Shown: positions 1 through 6,561 of the stretch, piece by piece | Position numbering within the stretch: position 1 is the stretch's first letter | Layout: each line of letters begins with the position of its first letter | Source: UBA11865 sp035686605 | GTDB lineage: Bacteria > Chloroflexota > Anaerolineae > Promineifilales > Promineifilaceae | DNA: 8,224 bases | Reading direction: 5' to 3' | NCBI GenBank assembly: GCA_035686605.1 | Contig: DASRZI010000257.1 | Location: forward strand, 1 to 8,224 | The notes under the pieces: model-generated | Told to the model about the DNA's origin: nothing | The model's database searches: none | What the model saw: the letters and a program-made list of their open reading frames with translations, nothing else | Made by a program: the position numbers and the translations under genes

Positions 1-1605
1 TTCGCTGATTTTACGCTTTCAGCAGACCCCGGCTCGCTTTCAGTATGTGCGCCAGCTGATGCGGTGTACGACGTTACTGTCGGGTCGATCTTAGGCTACA
101 GCGACTCAGTAACCCTATCCTCCAGTGGGGAACCCGCGGGAACTACAGCGAGCTTCTCTATCAATCCAGTCAATCCTCCTGGTACCAGTGATTTGACTAT
201 ATCGGGCACTGGGGGCGCGTCGGCCGGATCTTATTCTATTGACATTGTGGGCGTCGGCCCTACCAGCACGCACACAACCACGGTGGGGCTAGATTTATTC
301 GCAGCATCACCCGGAGCGCCTACCCTGGTATCTCCCGCCAATGGGGCAGCCAACGTTACACTTACGCCCCTTTTCACATGGAATCCTGCTGGCTCCGATG
401 AAGCGGAGTACTTGATCGAGGTCGCTTCAGATGCGGCATTCACGAACATCGTCTACAGCGCGTCTCTTGCTGGGACCAATATCGCTCCGTCGACGCCATT
501 TGATCCAACTACTTCCTACCATTGGCGCGTCCGATCTGCAAATCCATGCGGACCAAGTAATTGGTCATCGACCTTCAGCTTTACAACTGCGAATATCCCT
601 CCAATATTACTCGTTGACGATGACGACAATAATCCAGATGTACGAGGATACTACACGACCGCCCTGGATGCTCTTGCCACTACTGGCGGATATGACATTT
701 GGGATACAAACAACGGCGACGACGAACCAGATGCTGATGACCTCAGCCCATATGAAGTAGTTATCTGGTTTACCGGTGATGAGTTTGGAGGAGCTGCCGG
801 ACCGGGAGATGCCGGTGAGATAGCCTTGGCGACTTGGCTGGATTCAGGCGGATGTTTCATGATCAGCTCACAAGATTACCATTGGGATCGAACGCTCACG
901 ACTTTCATGCAGACCTATCTTGGCGTGTCCTCAGTTGTTGACGACGAGAACCAAATTGTCGTCGACGGAGAGGGATCCGTCTTTGGCGCCTTGGGTCCGT
1001 ATACACTTGTCTTTCCCGTCAGCAACTACACCGATATTGTAAATCCAGATACCTCTGCCGAGCTGGCCTTCAGTGGTAATGTGGGCAACATCGCGGTTAA
1101 TAAAGAAACGGCCTTGTACAGGACAACGTTCTGGGGCTTTCCATGGGAAGCGATTCCTGGATCAGACGAGCGCGAGCTGGCTATGAGTACATTTCTCGGT
1201 TGGTGCGGGACCGAATTTGAACCAAGCATCTATTTAACGCCTTCTTCCATTGAGGAGACCGCATACCAACACGAGGCAGTAACCAACACTCTGACGGTTG
1301 GAAATGCAGGTGCGGCAGAACTCACTTGGCTGATAGAGGAATCATCCGCTGGCGACTGTGATTCATTTTCGGACATATCATGGCTCGACCTCTCTGTAAC
1401 CAGTGGAACGACACCGGCTGGATCAGCCAGCGATGTAAGTATGACCTTGGATACGGAGGGACTCGACGTTGGCAGTTATGGCGGCTCGTTGTGTGTTTCC
1501 AGCAATGATCCTTCGAGGCCGTTGGTTGCGATATCTCTAACGATGGAGGTGGTCCCTTACCTGGACTTCCTGCCATTATTGACGATTGTGACGGATGTGA
1601 ATTGA
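1..1605 (+). CDS. Secreted multidomain protein, C-terminal part (Ig-like + FnIII-like + GATase-like + BACON-like domains); 5' end outside window
   Basis: The frame is open from base 1, so the start lies upstream; 534 residues are visible before TGA. Domains in order, counted from base 1: residues 1-100 are an Ig-like beta module with the LSVCAPADA pattern often found C-terminal in secreted peptidases; about 103-196 are FnIII-like (PTLVSPANGA, YHWRVRS). About 201-402 resemble a GATase-like/ThuA-type flavodoxin-like fold, opening with ILLVDDDDNN and containing GGCFMISSQDYHW. About 409-518 are BACON-like (ISWLDLSVTSGTTPAG, GGSLCVSSNDP). The tail is PYLDFLPLLTIVTDVN. The Cys in GGCF sits where relatives have Gly and is not in a GxCxG nucleophile elbow, so amidotransferase activity is unlikely. 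The domain mix suggests an extracellular, possibly proteolytic or glycan-binding protein, but any catalytic domain is off-window. The next gene converges on it from the minus strand. An alternative is a peptidase-like surface protein without enzyme activity. I am sure of the coding call and moderately sure of the domains. Confidence 0.88.
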   Translation, partial: FADFTLSADPGSLSVCAPADAVYDVTVGSILGYSDSVTLSSSGEPAGTTASFSINPVNPPGTSDLTISGTGGASAGSYSIDIVGVGPTSTHTTTVGLDLFAASPGAPTLVSPANGAANVTLTPLFTWNPAGSDEAEYLIEVASDAAFTNIVYSASLAGTNIAPSTPFDPTTSYHWRVRSANPCGPSNWSSTFSFTTANIPPILLVDDDDNNPDVRGYYTTALDALATTGGYDIWDTNNGDDEPDADDLSPYEVVIWFTGDEFGGAAGPGDAGEIALATWLDSGGCFMISSQDYHWDRTLTTFMQTYLGVSSVVDDENQIVVDGEGSVFGALGPYTLVFPVSNYTDIVNPDTSAELAFSGNVGNIAVNKETALYRTTFWGFPWEAIPGSDERELAMSTFLGWCGTEFEPSIYLTPSSIEETAYQHEAVTNTLTVGNAGAAELTWLIEESSAGDCDSFSDISWLDLSVTSGTTPAGSASDVSMTLDTEGLDVGSYGGSLCVSSNDPSRPLVAISLTMEVVPYLDFLPLLTIVTDVN

Positions 1606-1691
1606 TCGCGGTCGCGACTGCTATGGGCAGCTTAACAAGAGTGAATAGTGGATTAGATTCTGCACCAGGCGGCAATCTGTAAGAGACCTGG

Positions 1692-2465
1692 TTACTGAAT
1701 ACGCTGACCTTGCCCAATAGCCGAGCGAACTTGCGAGGCGTATGCTTGGAATTCCGCCGAAAGCTGCATATCCACCTGCCTTGGACGGGGCAGGGAGATT
1801 GGAAAGTGTGCGGTCAACGTCCCCGGTTGTCCTGTCATGACCAGCACCTCATCGGAGAGTAAAACCGCTTCTGGAATGCTGTGGGTGACCATGAAGACAG
1901 TGACCGGCATAGCATGCCAAATACGCAACAGCTCCTGCCCCATTCGCTCCCGTGTTATGGCATCGAGCGAACCAAACGGTTCGTCTAGAAGCAATAAAGA
2001 AGGTCGATGTATCAGCGCCCGGGCGATCGCCACACGCTGGGCCATGCCCCCTGATAATTGTGCCGGATAACTATTCTCAAATCCTGATAGGCCGACCAAC
2101 TCTATCATCTCCACAGTTTCTCCTCTTCCATCGTTGGCGTAGTCATTTCGCAGCTCGAGTGGAAGACGGATGTTGTCGGTTACAGTTCTCCAGGGCATCA
2201 GATTATCTCGTTGAAAGACGATGCCAATAGGATCGCCTTCTCTTAGAGAACCAGCTCCTTTCAGATGAATCTCTCCCTCGCTTGGCTTAAGGATGCCCCC
2301 AATTATGCGCAGCAACGTTGATTTACCGACTCCTGATGGGCCGACCAGGGAGACATAGGAACCGCGATTGATAGTCAATGAAATATCGGAAATCGCCATG
2401 ACGCCATCTGGAAAAGTGTGGGCGACCGACTCCGCGCTTAGAAGCGGTTCTGGAATTTGATTCAT
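1692..2465 (-). CDS. ABC transporter ATPase of the flavin (RibXY-type) import operon
   Basis: This is the nucleotide-binding subunit that powers the importer encoded just upstream. With the ATG at 2465 it is 257 residues, normal for the SsuB/TauB/ThiZ group. The motifs are complete: Walker A GPSGVGKST (42-50), Q-loop Q85 in VFQRDNLMPW, signature LSGGMAQ (137-143), Walker B LLLLDEP (157-163) with catalytic Glu162, D-loop SLD (166-168) and H-loop His195. An in-frame start at 2543 would add 26 residues but would run into the binding-protein gene. The ATG at 2465 lies one base after that gene's TGA (TGAGATG) and fits the family N-terminus, so it is preferred. No strong Shine-Dalgarno is visible, which suggests translational coupling. 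By sequence alone it could be a sulfonate/nitrate/taurine or HMP ATPase; the flavin assignment comes from the riboswitch. I leave the symbol blank because RibZ is used for an unrelated carrier. Confidence 0.93.
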   Translation of the reverse strand: MNQIPEPLLSAESVAHTFPDGVMAISDISLTINRGSYVSLVGPSGVGKSTLLRIIGGILKPSEGEIHLKGAGSLREGDPIGIVFQRDNLMPWRTVTDNIRLPLELRNDYANDGRGETVEMIELVGLSGFENSYPAQLSGGMAQRVAIARALIHRPSLLLLDEPFGSLDAITRERMGQELLRIWHAMPVTVFMVTHSIPEAVLLSDEVLVMTGQPGTLTAHFPISLPRPRQVDMQLSAEFQAYASQVRSAIGQGQRIQ

Positions 2466-2466
2466 C

Positions 2467-3522
2467 TCAAGGCTGGTTGTTTGTGACGAATTCGTTACTA
2501 AAAGCCTCGCCAAGGTTCCCAATAGGCTCGTCAAGAAAGCCAATCTGGAGCAAAGCGTCCTGCGTACGCTCCCAAGATTCCAACTCCGTTATTCCGAGCC
2601 TTTCGGCTCGCCACAACTCAATAGATGCCTCGAGCACGTTTTTTCGACTGTCGTCGAGACCCTCTACATACCGTTTGCTGATCTCAAACGCCTCGTCTGG
2701 ATCGTCTATGGCATCGGCGATCCCCCTCAGCGTAGCCCGCACAAAAGCGGCGACCATTTCCGGATTGCTGGAGATGAGCTGCTCGCTGGCGATAAGTCCG
2801 TTGGCAACCAGATCTGCTTCATCCGCCACATAGATCACATTTACTTGCTGGCCGAGAGCTTCGAGCTGCAGCGGTTCGTTATTTGCGTATCCCACGACCG
2901 CTTCCACCTGGTCGGTCAACAGCGACTCCACCTGCGAAAAACCAATATCGCTGGCCTCTAAATCCTCGAGCGCAAGACCGTTGGCCGCTAGCAAGCCTGC
3001 GATACCTACATAACTGGCGCCAAAAAAACCCGGTATGCCAACATGCCGGCCGCGCAGATCTTCTGTTTTCTCAATGCCGCTTTCTGCCTTGCTGATAATG
3101 GCAACTGGAAATCGCTGGAACCACTCGAGTACATAGACAACAGGAATATCTTGGGCTCGGGCCAAGATTACCTGCTCACCACTTACGATGGCGAATGGTA
3201 CCTCACCGGCGCCGACCAGAGCCAAGCCATCGGTTTCGAAGCTATAATCAAAATCGACGTCGAATCCTTCCTCGGCAAAATAGCCTTTTTCGACGGCGAC
3301 ATAGAAAGGTGCATATTGGGGATCGGGTATGTAACCCATCGGTAAGCTAAATTTGACCGCCGTATCTGGCCATGTTGTTGCCTGGCTGGATTCAGCGTTT
3401 GAACCACCGACAGAAGTAGGCGATTCTCCCCCTGACGCCCTGTCGTCGGAGGGACCACAGGCCACAAAGACCAGAATGATGGCAGCTATCAAAAGAAGGA
3501 GTATGAACGTTTTTCTAATCAC
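2467..3522 (-). CDS. ribY: THI5/NMT1-type substrate-binding lipoprotein, probable riboflavin-binding protein (RibY-like)
   Basis: This is the extracytoplasmic solute receptor of the importer. From GTG at 3522 it is 351 residues: VIRK, then a hydrophobic stretch (about 5-20), then Cys22 followed by GPSDD, i.e. a lipoprotein signal. The -3 lipobox residue is Phe (FVAC) rather than Leu, which is slightly unusual. A Ser/Gly-rich linker follows, then the NMT1/THI5-like fold: YIPDPQYAPFYVAVEKGYF near the N-terminus, GLALVGAGEVPFAIVSGEQV, and LRGRHVGIPGFFGASY. A longer TTG start at 3582 would put about 20 polar residues before the signal peptide and overlap the permease by 44 bases, so GTG is preferred. 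The gene starts 16 bases after the permease stop and ends one base before the ATPase start. The fold binds HMP, formyl-aminopyrimidines or riboflavin; the FMN riboswitch upstream favours riboflavin. Family certain; ligand inferred. Confidence 0.9.
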   Translation of the reverse strand: MIRKTFILLLLIAAIILVFVACGPSDDRASGGESPTSVGGSNAESSQATTWPDTAVKFSLPMGYIPDPQYAPFYVAVEKGYFAEEGFDVDFDYSFETDGLALVGAGEVPFAIVSGEQVILARAQDIPVVYVLEWFQRFPVAIISKAESGIEKTEDLRGRHVGIPGFFGASYVGIAGLLAANGLALEDLEASDIGFSQVESLLTDQVEAVVGYANNEPLQLEALGQQVNVIYVADEADLVANGLIASEQLISSNPEMVAAFVRATLRGIADAIDDPDEAFEISKRYVEGLDDSRKNVLEASIELWRAERLGITELESWERTQDALLQIGFLDEPIGNLGEAFSNEFVTNNQP

Positions 3523-3538
3523 GGGATACCATATGTCT

Positions 3539-4315
3539 CTAGTTGCTGCCCGTTGACTGCCAACGCAGCAGTCGCTTCTCAAGGAGCGCGACTAACCCGT
3601 ACATGGACAATGCAATGAGCGCCAAAGTTAGTAGAACGACAAACACCAGGTCGGTCTTAAACTGATACCTGGCGGTCACCAGCAGATAGCCTAATCCCTG
3701 GCTTTTTGGTTGTACGAATTCACCGACAAGGGCGCCAATTACCGCCAGGGTGGCCCCGATTTTCAAACCGGTCAGCATGATCGGCATGGATGCTGGCATT
3801 TCGAGTTTGCGAAATACCTGCCATCGAGATGCTCTCAGAGAATTCATCAGATCGTAAAGTTCGTGCGGCACATTTCGTAACCCGGTAATGGTGTTGATCG
3901 CAACAGGGAAGAAGACCACGAGCACGGCAACGGTAACCCTGCTCCAATAGGTGGAGCGAATCCATATCGTGAGAAGGGGCGCGATGGCAATGATCGGAAT
4001 GGCTTGCGATGCGACCAGGTAGGGGGATATGAAGCGTTCCGCCAAACGAGACTTGGCCAGGACATAGCCAAGAGGAACAGCAATTAGACAGCCGATTAAC
4101 AGCCCGGGAATGATTTCGCTGATCGTGTAAAGCGTATGCCTGATCAGACGCCCATCACCGATAACAATCCGGAGTTGATTCCAAACGTCAACCGGTCCTG
4201 GCAGAATAAAGCGATCATAGCCACCGATAGTTACCAGCAGCTGCCAGAAAACAACCAGCAGCACAAATGACATCAATATGGTCTGCCAAACCGGTCGCGA
4301 TCCGAGCCAACGCAT
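3539..4315 (-). CDS. ribX: ABC transporter permease, probable riboflavin permease (RibX-like)
   Basis: This inner-membrane subunit forms the translocation pore; 258 residues is usual for the SsuC/TauC/ThiX group. Hydrophobic segments lie at about 12-31, 61-86, 97-118, 126-146, 180-199 and 223-245, six in all. The cytoplasmic coupling (EAA-type) loop is at about 156-178: SLRASRWQVFRKLEMP matches the family pattern of a conserved Gly/Ala-Ser-Arg turn followed by (L/M)P. The ATG at 4315 has a good GAGGTG Shine-Dalgarno five bases upstream. It is the first gene of the operon, about 90 bases after the leader terminator hairpin and directly under the FMN riboswitch. By homology alone it would be annotated as a nitrate/sulfonate/taurine permease. 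The riboswitch plus the THI5-type partner make a RibX-type flavin permease the best reading. Family certain, substrate inferred. Confidence 0.92.
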   Translation of the reverse strand: MRWLGSRPVWQTILMSFVLLVVFWQLLVTIGGYDRFILPGPVDVWNQLRIVIGDGRLIRHTLYTISEIIPGLLIGCLIAVPLGYVLAKSRLAERFISPYLVASQAIPIIAIAPLLTIWIRSTYWSRVTVAVLVVFFPVAINTITGLRNVPHELYDLMNSLRASRWQVFRKLEMPASMPIMLTGLKIGATLAVIGALVGEFVQPKSQGLGYLLVTARYQFKTDLVFVVLLTLALIALSMYGLVALLEKRLLRWQSTGSN

Positions 4316-4320
4316 ACGAA

Positions 4321-4326
4321 CACCTC
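4321..4326 (-). promoter_or_regulatory. Ribosome binding site of the ribX-like permease
   Basis: The minus strand reads GAGGTG, five bases before the ATG at 4315. It is a strong match to the anti-Shine-Dalgarno and fixes the permease start. It is about 80 bases downstream of the terminator hairpin and not part of it, so control is more likely by termination than by RBS sequestration. Confidence 0.8.
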
Positions 4327-4400
4327 GACTGTTCTAGATATCAATTATCGCAATTCTACACGGGGTGGGGGATGCAGCTTACAGAAGCCTGGACCATCAT

Positions 4401-4428
4401 GCAACAACCCCGCCATTAAGAGGCGGGG
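4401..4428 (-). terminator. Leader terminator hairpin (expression platform of the FMN riboswitch)
   Basis: In the minus-strand transcript a perfect 7-bp GC-only stem, CCCCGCC (4428-4422) with GGCGGGG (4414-4408), encloses a 7-base loop (TCTTAAT). It is followed by TTGTTGC (4407-4401), a T-rich but imperfect tract. It lies 29 bases after the end of the aptamer and well before the permease RBS, where a riboswitch terminator should be. Its 5' arm is complementary to conserved aptamer bases (see the antiterminator entry). The weak T tract is the main reason for less than full confidence; it could be a pause or a Rho-assisted site. Confidence 0.75.
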
Positions 4429-4577
4429 CATGGTGATAGCAGGCACACCGATTTGCATACCTTCTCCCATCCAGACTTTTACTGTCGGCCCTGGCGTTTC
4501 ACCAGATCCACCCAATTGGGTTCGCGGGCTTGGCCTGCATTGGCCTCACCGCCGGTCGGGAATTGCACCCTGCCCCG
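4424..4577 (-). promoter_or_regulatory. Putative antiterminator pairing between aptamer 5' strand and terminator 5' arm
   Basis: Minus-strand CGGGGCA (4577-4571), part of the conserved start of the FMN aptamer right after P1, is exactly complementary to TGCCCCG (4430-4424). The latter includes five of the seven bases of the terminator's 5' arm. The pairing is 7 bp with no mismatch and stops at a mismatch on both sides. If it forms, neither the aptamer fold nor the terminator stem can be complete. The complementarity is directly visible; its role as antiterminator is inferred from how FMN riboswitches of the ribD type are known to work. Confidence 0.6.
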
Positions 4578-4583
4578 AAGGTA
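4458..4583 (-). promoter_or_regulatory. FMN riboswitch (RFN element), complete aptamer
   Basis: On the minus strand the RFN consensus is present almost in full and in order: CTTCGGGGCAGGGTG, then AATTCCCGACCGGCGGT, then AGCCCGCGA, then GGATCTGGTGAAA, GGGCCGACAGT, AAAGTCTGGATGGGAGAAGG. The closing stem P1 is TACCTTC (4583-4577) with GAAGGTA (4464-4458), seven pairs. The optional variable arm is ACCC-AATT-GGGT. The element binds FMN in the cytoplasm and normally shuts off flavin synthesis or transport genes. Here it lies about 140 bases before the permease ATG, and the only genes downstream on that strand are the ABC operon. It is therefore the key evidence that the importer carries riboflavin or a related flavin. 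Confidence 0.97.
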
Positions 4584-4589
4584 AACAGG

Positions 4590-4608
4590 CTGGAACCCTA
4601 TTTTCCAG
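4590..4608 (-). other. Small hairpin in the leader just upstream of the FMN aptamer
   Basis: The minus strand reads CTGGAA (4608-4603), a seven-base loop, then TTCCAG (4595-4590), a perfect 6-bp stem. It sits six bases before P1 of the aptamer. It could insulate aptamer folding or protect the 5' end of the leader RNA. It is short enough that chance is a real alternative. Confidence 0.35.
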
Positions 4609-4671
4609 GCTAGCCAGGGAATAAGCAGCCTATGGATCCAGCCAAGTAGTGAATTGTTCAATCAGGCACAA

Positions 4672-4699
4672 ATTATATCTTATGCGATGACGCAAGCAA
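4672..4699 (-). promoter_or_regulatory. Sigma-A-type promoter of the riboswitch/flavin-import operon
   Basis: The minus strand carries a perfect -10, TATAAT (4677-4672), and a -35-like TTGCTT (4699-4694) separated by 16 bases. Transcription would start near 4665, giving a leader of about 350 bases that contains the whole aptamer and terminator before the permease start. The position is just right for a riboswitch leader. The -35 is a partial match (TTG conserved). Between it and the flotillin stop (4700-4878) I see no gene and no convincing terminator. Confidence 0.65.
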
Positions 4700-4878
4700 T
4701 CGCCCGCTTGTTGAAAGATTTTAGTTTCGCACCAAATTACGCCGGCCAAGCCTATAGCTGACCGACTCTTTACGCAGAACCAATCCGCAAAATCAGGCCA
4801 CTAGACCTCCAATGGGCCACTCTACGGACTCGAAAGTAATGACCAGCAGAGAATCAGCAAGCGACACTGACTAAATGG

Positions 4879-6459
4879 TTATTTTTCCTTAGTCTTTTCG
4901 TCTGGTTGCGCCTCTGGTTCCGCTTCGGGTTCTTCTGACTTATCAGGGCTTTGTTCGACCATAGAAGGTTCGTCGGAGAGGCCAGGCAGCTGTTTGAGGG
5001 CATCCATGAGGTTGATGCCGGTTAACGCTTCGATAGTCGCCGGAACTTGGGCCACGATATTGGTCACATCTTCCGTGACTTTTGATGCCCCAGCGCCTTT
5101 CCCTTCTCCTCCGCTGTTAATTATTACGATTCTGTCTGTCTTGGCTAACGGGGCTGCTATGGCGGCGGCGACCTCTGGCAAAGCGTCAATGACCTGCTGG
5201 ATGATGGCCGCTTGGGTGTATTGCCTCCAGGCCTCAGCCTTCTTAGCCGTTGCCTCAGCCTCAGAAAGCCCTTGCTGGCGAATAACTACAGCATCGGCCA
5301 GACCCGTGGCTTTCAACGCCTCGGCTTCCGACAAGCCTGTCTCGCGAATAACTTCGGCAGCTGCCAGACCCATGGCCTTTGAAGCATCGGCTTCACCTTG
5401 ACCTCTCCGGCGAATGGCATCTGATTCACCTTCAGCCTCAACCTGCAGTTGATACCGCTTGCCGTCGGCAATGGTTTTAACACGGTATTGTTCAGCCTCT
5501 GCAGGCTTTCGGACCGTGGCTTCAAGTTCCTTTTCCCTTCGGGCAATTTCTTGCTCTTGCACCTCGATTTGCCGCCGTTTCTCCACGACCTCGATCTGTA
5601 TTTCCTCTGCCTTGACCTTCTGGTTCTCGATATTTTGTTGGATGGTATAGGCTAGCTCAGCCTCGGCCTTTTTCCGGTTAACCTCTGCCGCGTAGACAGC
5701 CTGCTGCACCTCAAAGTCTTTCTTTGCTTCAGCAATCTTCGTCTCTGCTTGGAATTTGGCCGCTTCTCCCTCTTGCCTGGCTACCGCACTCCTGATCGTC
5801 GCGTCTCGCGTTGCTTCCGCTTCGCCGATATCGGCATCGCGCTTCACCTGGGCAATTCTCGGCCGGCCGAGAGCTTCCAGATAGCCTTCGCCATCGCTAA
5901 TATCCTTGATGACGAAAGAAACGATCTCCAGACCCATGCTGGCCATATCATCTCCCGAAACCTCCTGGACCTTCTGAGCGAAGGCCTCCCGGTCTCGGTA
6001 GAGCTGTTCCACGGTGAGCGTGCCCAGAATGGCTCGCAAATGGCCGGCCAAAGTCTCATGGGCGACATGCTCGATCTCTTCTTCAGTTCTTGACAGAAAC
6101 TGGATGGCGGCCGTGCGGATGGAACTCTCATCGCTGCCGATCTTCACCTGGGCTACGCCGTCGACCGTCACCGGGACACCCTGTACGGTGGGGACGTCTG
6201 GAGTGGTGATGTCGATGGTCATTATCTCTAGCGAGAGATCATCAACCCGCTCCAGCACAGGCCAAATGAACGCCCGTCCACCAGTCACAATCCTAAAATT
6301 GTGTTGGATACCCGTTGCCGCAGTTCCTCGTTCGCCCCGCCCCGAGATTACCAGTACCTCGTTTGGACCAACCTTTTTAACACGGCTGGCGTAAACAAAG
6401 GCCAGGGCAAAGAAAGTGAATATACCCAGGATGATGAGAATCGGGATCATGGTTTCCAT
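4879..6459 (-). CDS. Flotillin-like SPFH/Band 7 membrane-scaffold protein
   Basis: Flotillins oligomerise on the inner face of the membrane and organise functional microdomains. From ATG at 6459 the protein has 526 residues, typical for bacterial FloT/YuaG. Residues 5-24 are an N-terminal membrane segment (IPILIILGIFTFF). About 26-205 are the SPFH domain (VGPNEVLVISGRG, GGRAFIWPVLERVDDLSLEIMTI is its conserved core, split here only for description). About 205-420 are an Ala/Glu/Lys-rich coiled coil with GEAEA-type repeats, then an 11-residue repeat block (344-407). About 408-490 form the C-terminal oligomerisation region, and the last 33 residues are an acidic Pro/Glu tail. The ATG is chosen because GGAGGA stands seven bases upstream; an upstream in-frame start at 6483 would overlap that RBS. 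It follows an NfeD-like gene by 102 bases on the same strand, the classic pairing. Confidence 0.94.
   Translation of the reverse strand: METMIPILIILGIFTFFALAFVYASRVKKVGPNEVLVISGRGERGTAATGIQHNFRIVTGGRAFIWPVLERVDDLSLEIMTIDITTPDVPTVQGVPVTVDGVAQVKIGSDESSIRTAAIQFLSRTEEEIEHVAHETLAGHLRAILGTLTVEQLYRDREAFAQKVQEVSGDDMASMGLEIVSFVIKDISDGEGYLEALGRPRIAQVKRDADIGEAEATRDATIRSAVARQEGEAAKFQAETKIAEAKKDFEVQQAVYAAEVNRKKAEAELAYTIQQNIENQKVKAEEIQIEVVEKRRQIEVQEQEIARREKELEATVRKPAEAEQYRVKTIADGKRYQLQVEAEGESDAIRRRGQGEADASKAMGLAAAEVIRETGLSEAEALKATGLADAVVIRQQGLSEAEATAKKAEAWRQYTQAAIIQQVIDALPEVAAAIAAPLAKTDRIVIINSGGEGKGAGASKVTEDVTNIVAQVPATIEALTGINLMDALKQLPGLSDEPSMVEQSPDKSEEPEAEPEAQPDEKTKEK
5239..5430 (-). repeat. In-frame 11-residue (hendecad) repeat block in flotillin
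   Basis: Flotillin residues 344-407 divide into units beginning GE or GL: GESDAIRRRGQ, GEADASKAM (9 residues), GLAAAEVIRET, GLSEAEALKAT, GLADAVVIRQQ, GLSEAEATAKK. The last four form two 22-residue copies with 14 of 22 identities. Eleven-residue periodicity is typical of hendecad, straighter coiled coils rather than heptads. The DNA copies are diverged, so this is old protein-level repetition, not a recent DNA duplication. Confidence 0.7.
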
Positions 6460-6561
6460 GTTGACTTCCTCCAAGTGACTCAATTACCAGCTAGCGGCCT
6501 ATGGTCAGGTAGCCATATTCGAAGGCCATCTCCAGCCAGCTGGAACCAGATATATATCTCG

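Noticed and set aside
1606..1691. Small hairpins TCGCG-GT-CGCGA (1606-1617), CTGC-TATGG-GCAG (1618-1630) and a CCAGG/CCTGG pair between the convergent secreted-protein and ATPase genes
   Set aside because: Stems are 4-5 bp, one loop is only two bases, and no T tract follows on either strand, so none can be called a terminator.
2466..2543. Extended N-terminus for the ATPase (start at 2543)
   Set aside because: It would overlap the end of the binding-protein gene by 77 bases and add residues not typical of the family; the ATG at 2465 sits immediately after the preceding stop.
3523..3582. Upstream TTG start for the binding lipoprotein
   Set aside because: It would place about 20 polar residues including two Cys before the signal peptide and overlap the permease; GTG at 3522 gives a normal lipoprotein signal.
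4430..4661. Open frames of 60-64 codons on both strands across the leader
   Set aside because: They coincide with the FMN aptamer and its expression platform, have no convincing RBS, and encode no recognisable protein.
4796..4821. Direct repeat GGCCACT (4796-4802 and 4815-4821) downstream of flotillin
   Set aside because: Seven bases at 19-base spacing with no associated promoter or structure; compatible with chance.
4994..6394. Plus-strand frames of 68-135 codons opposite the flotillin gene
   Set aside because: They are antisense shadows of the Ala/Glu-rich coiled coil, which is naturally poor in stop codons on the opposite strand.
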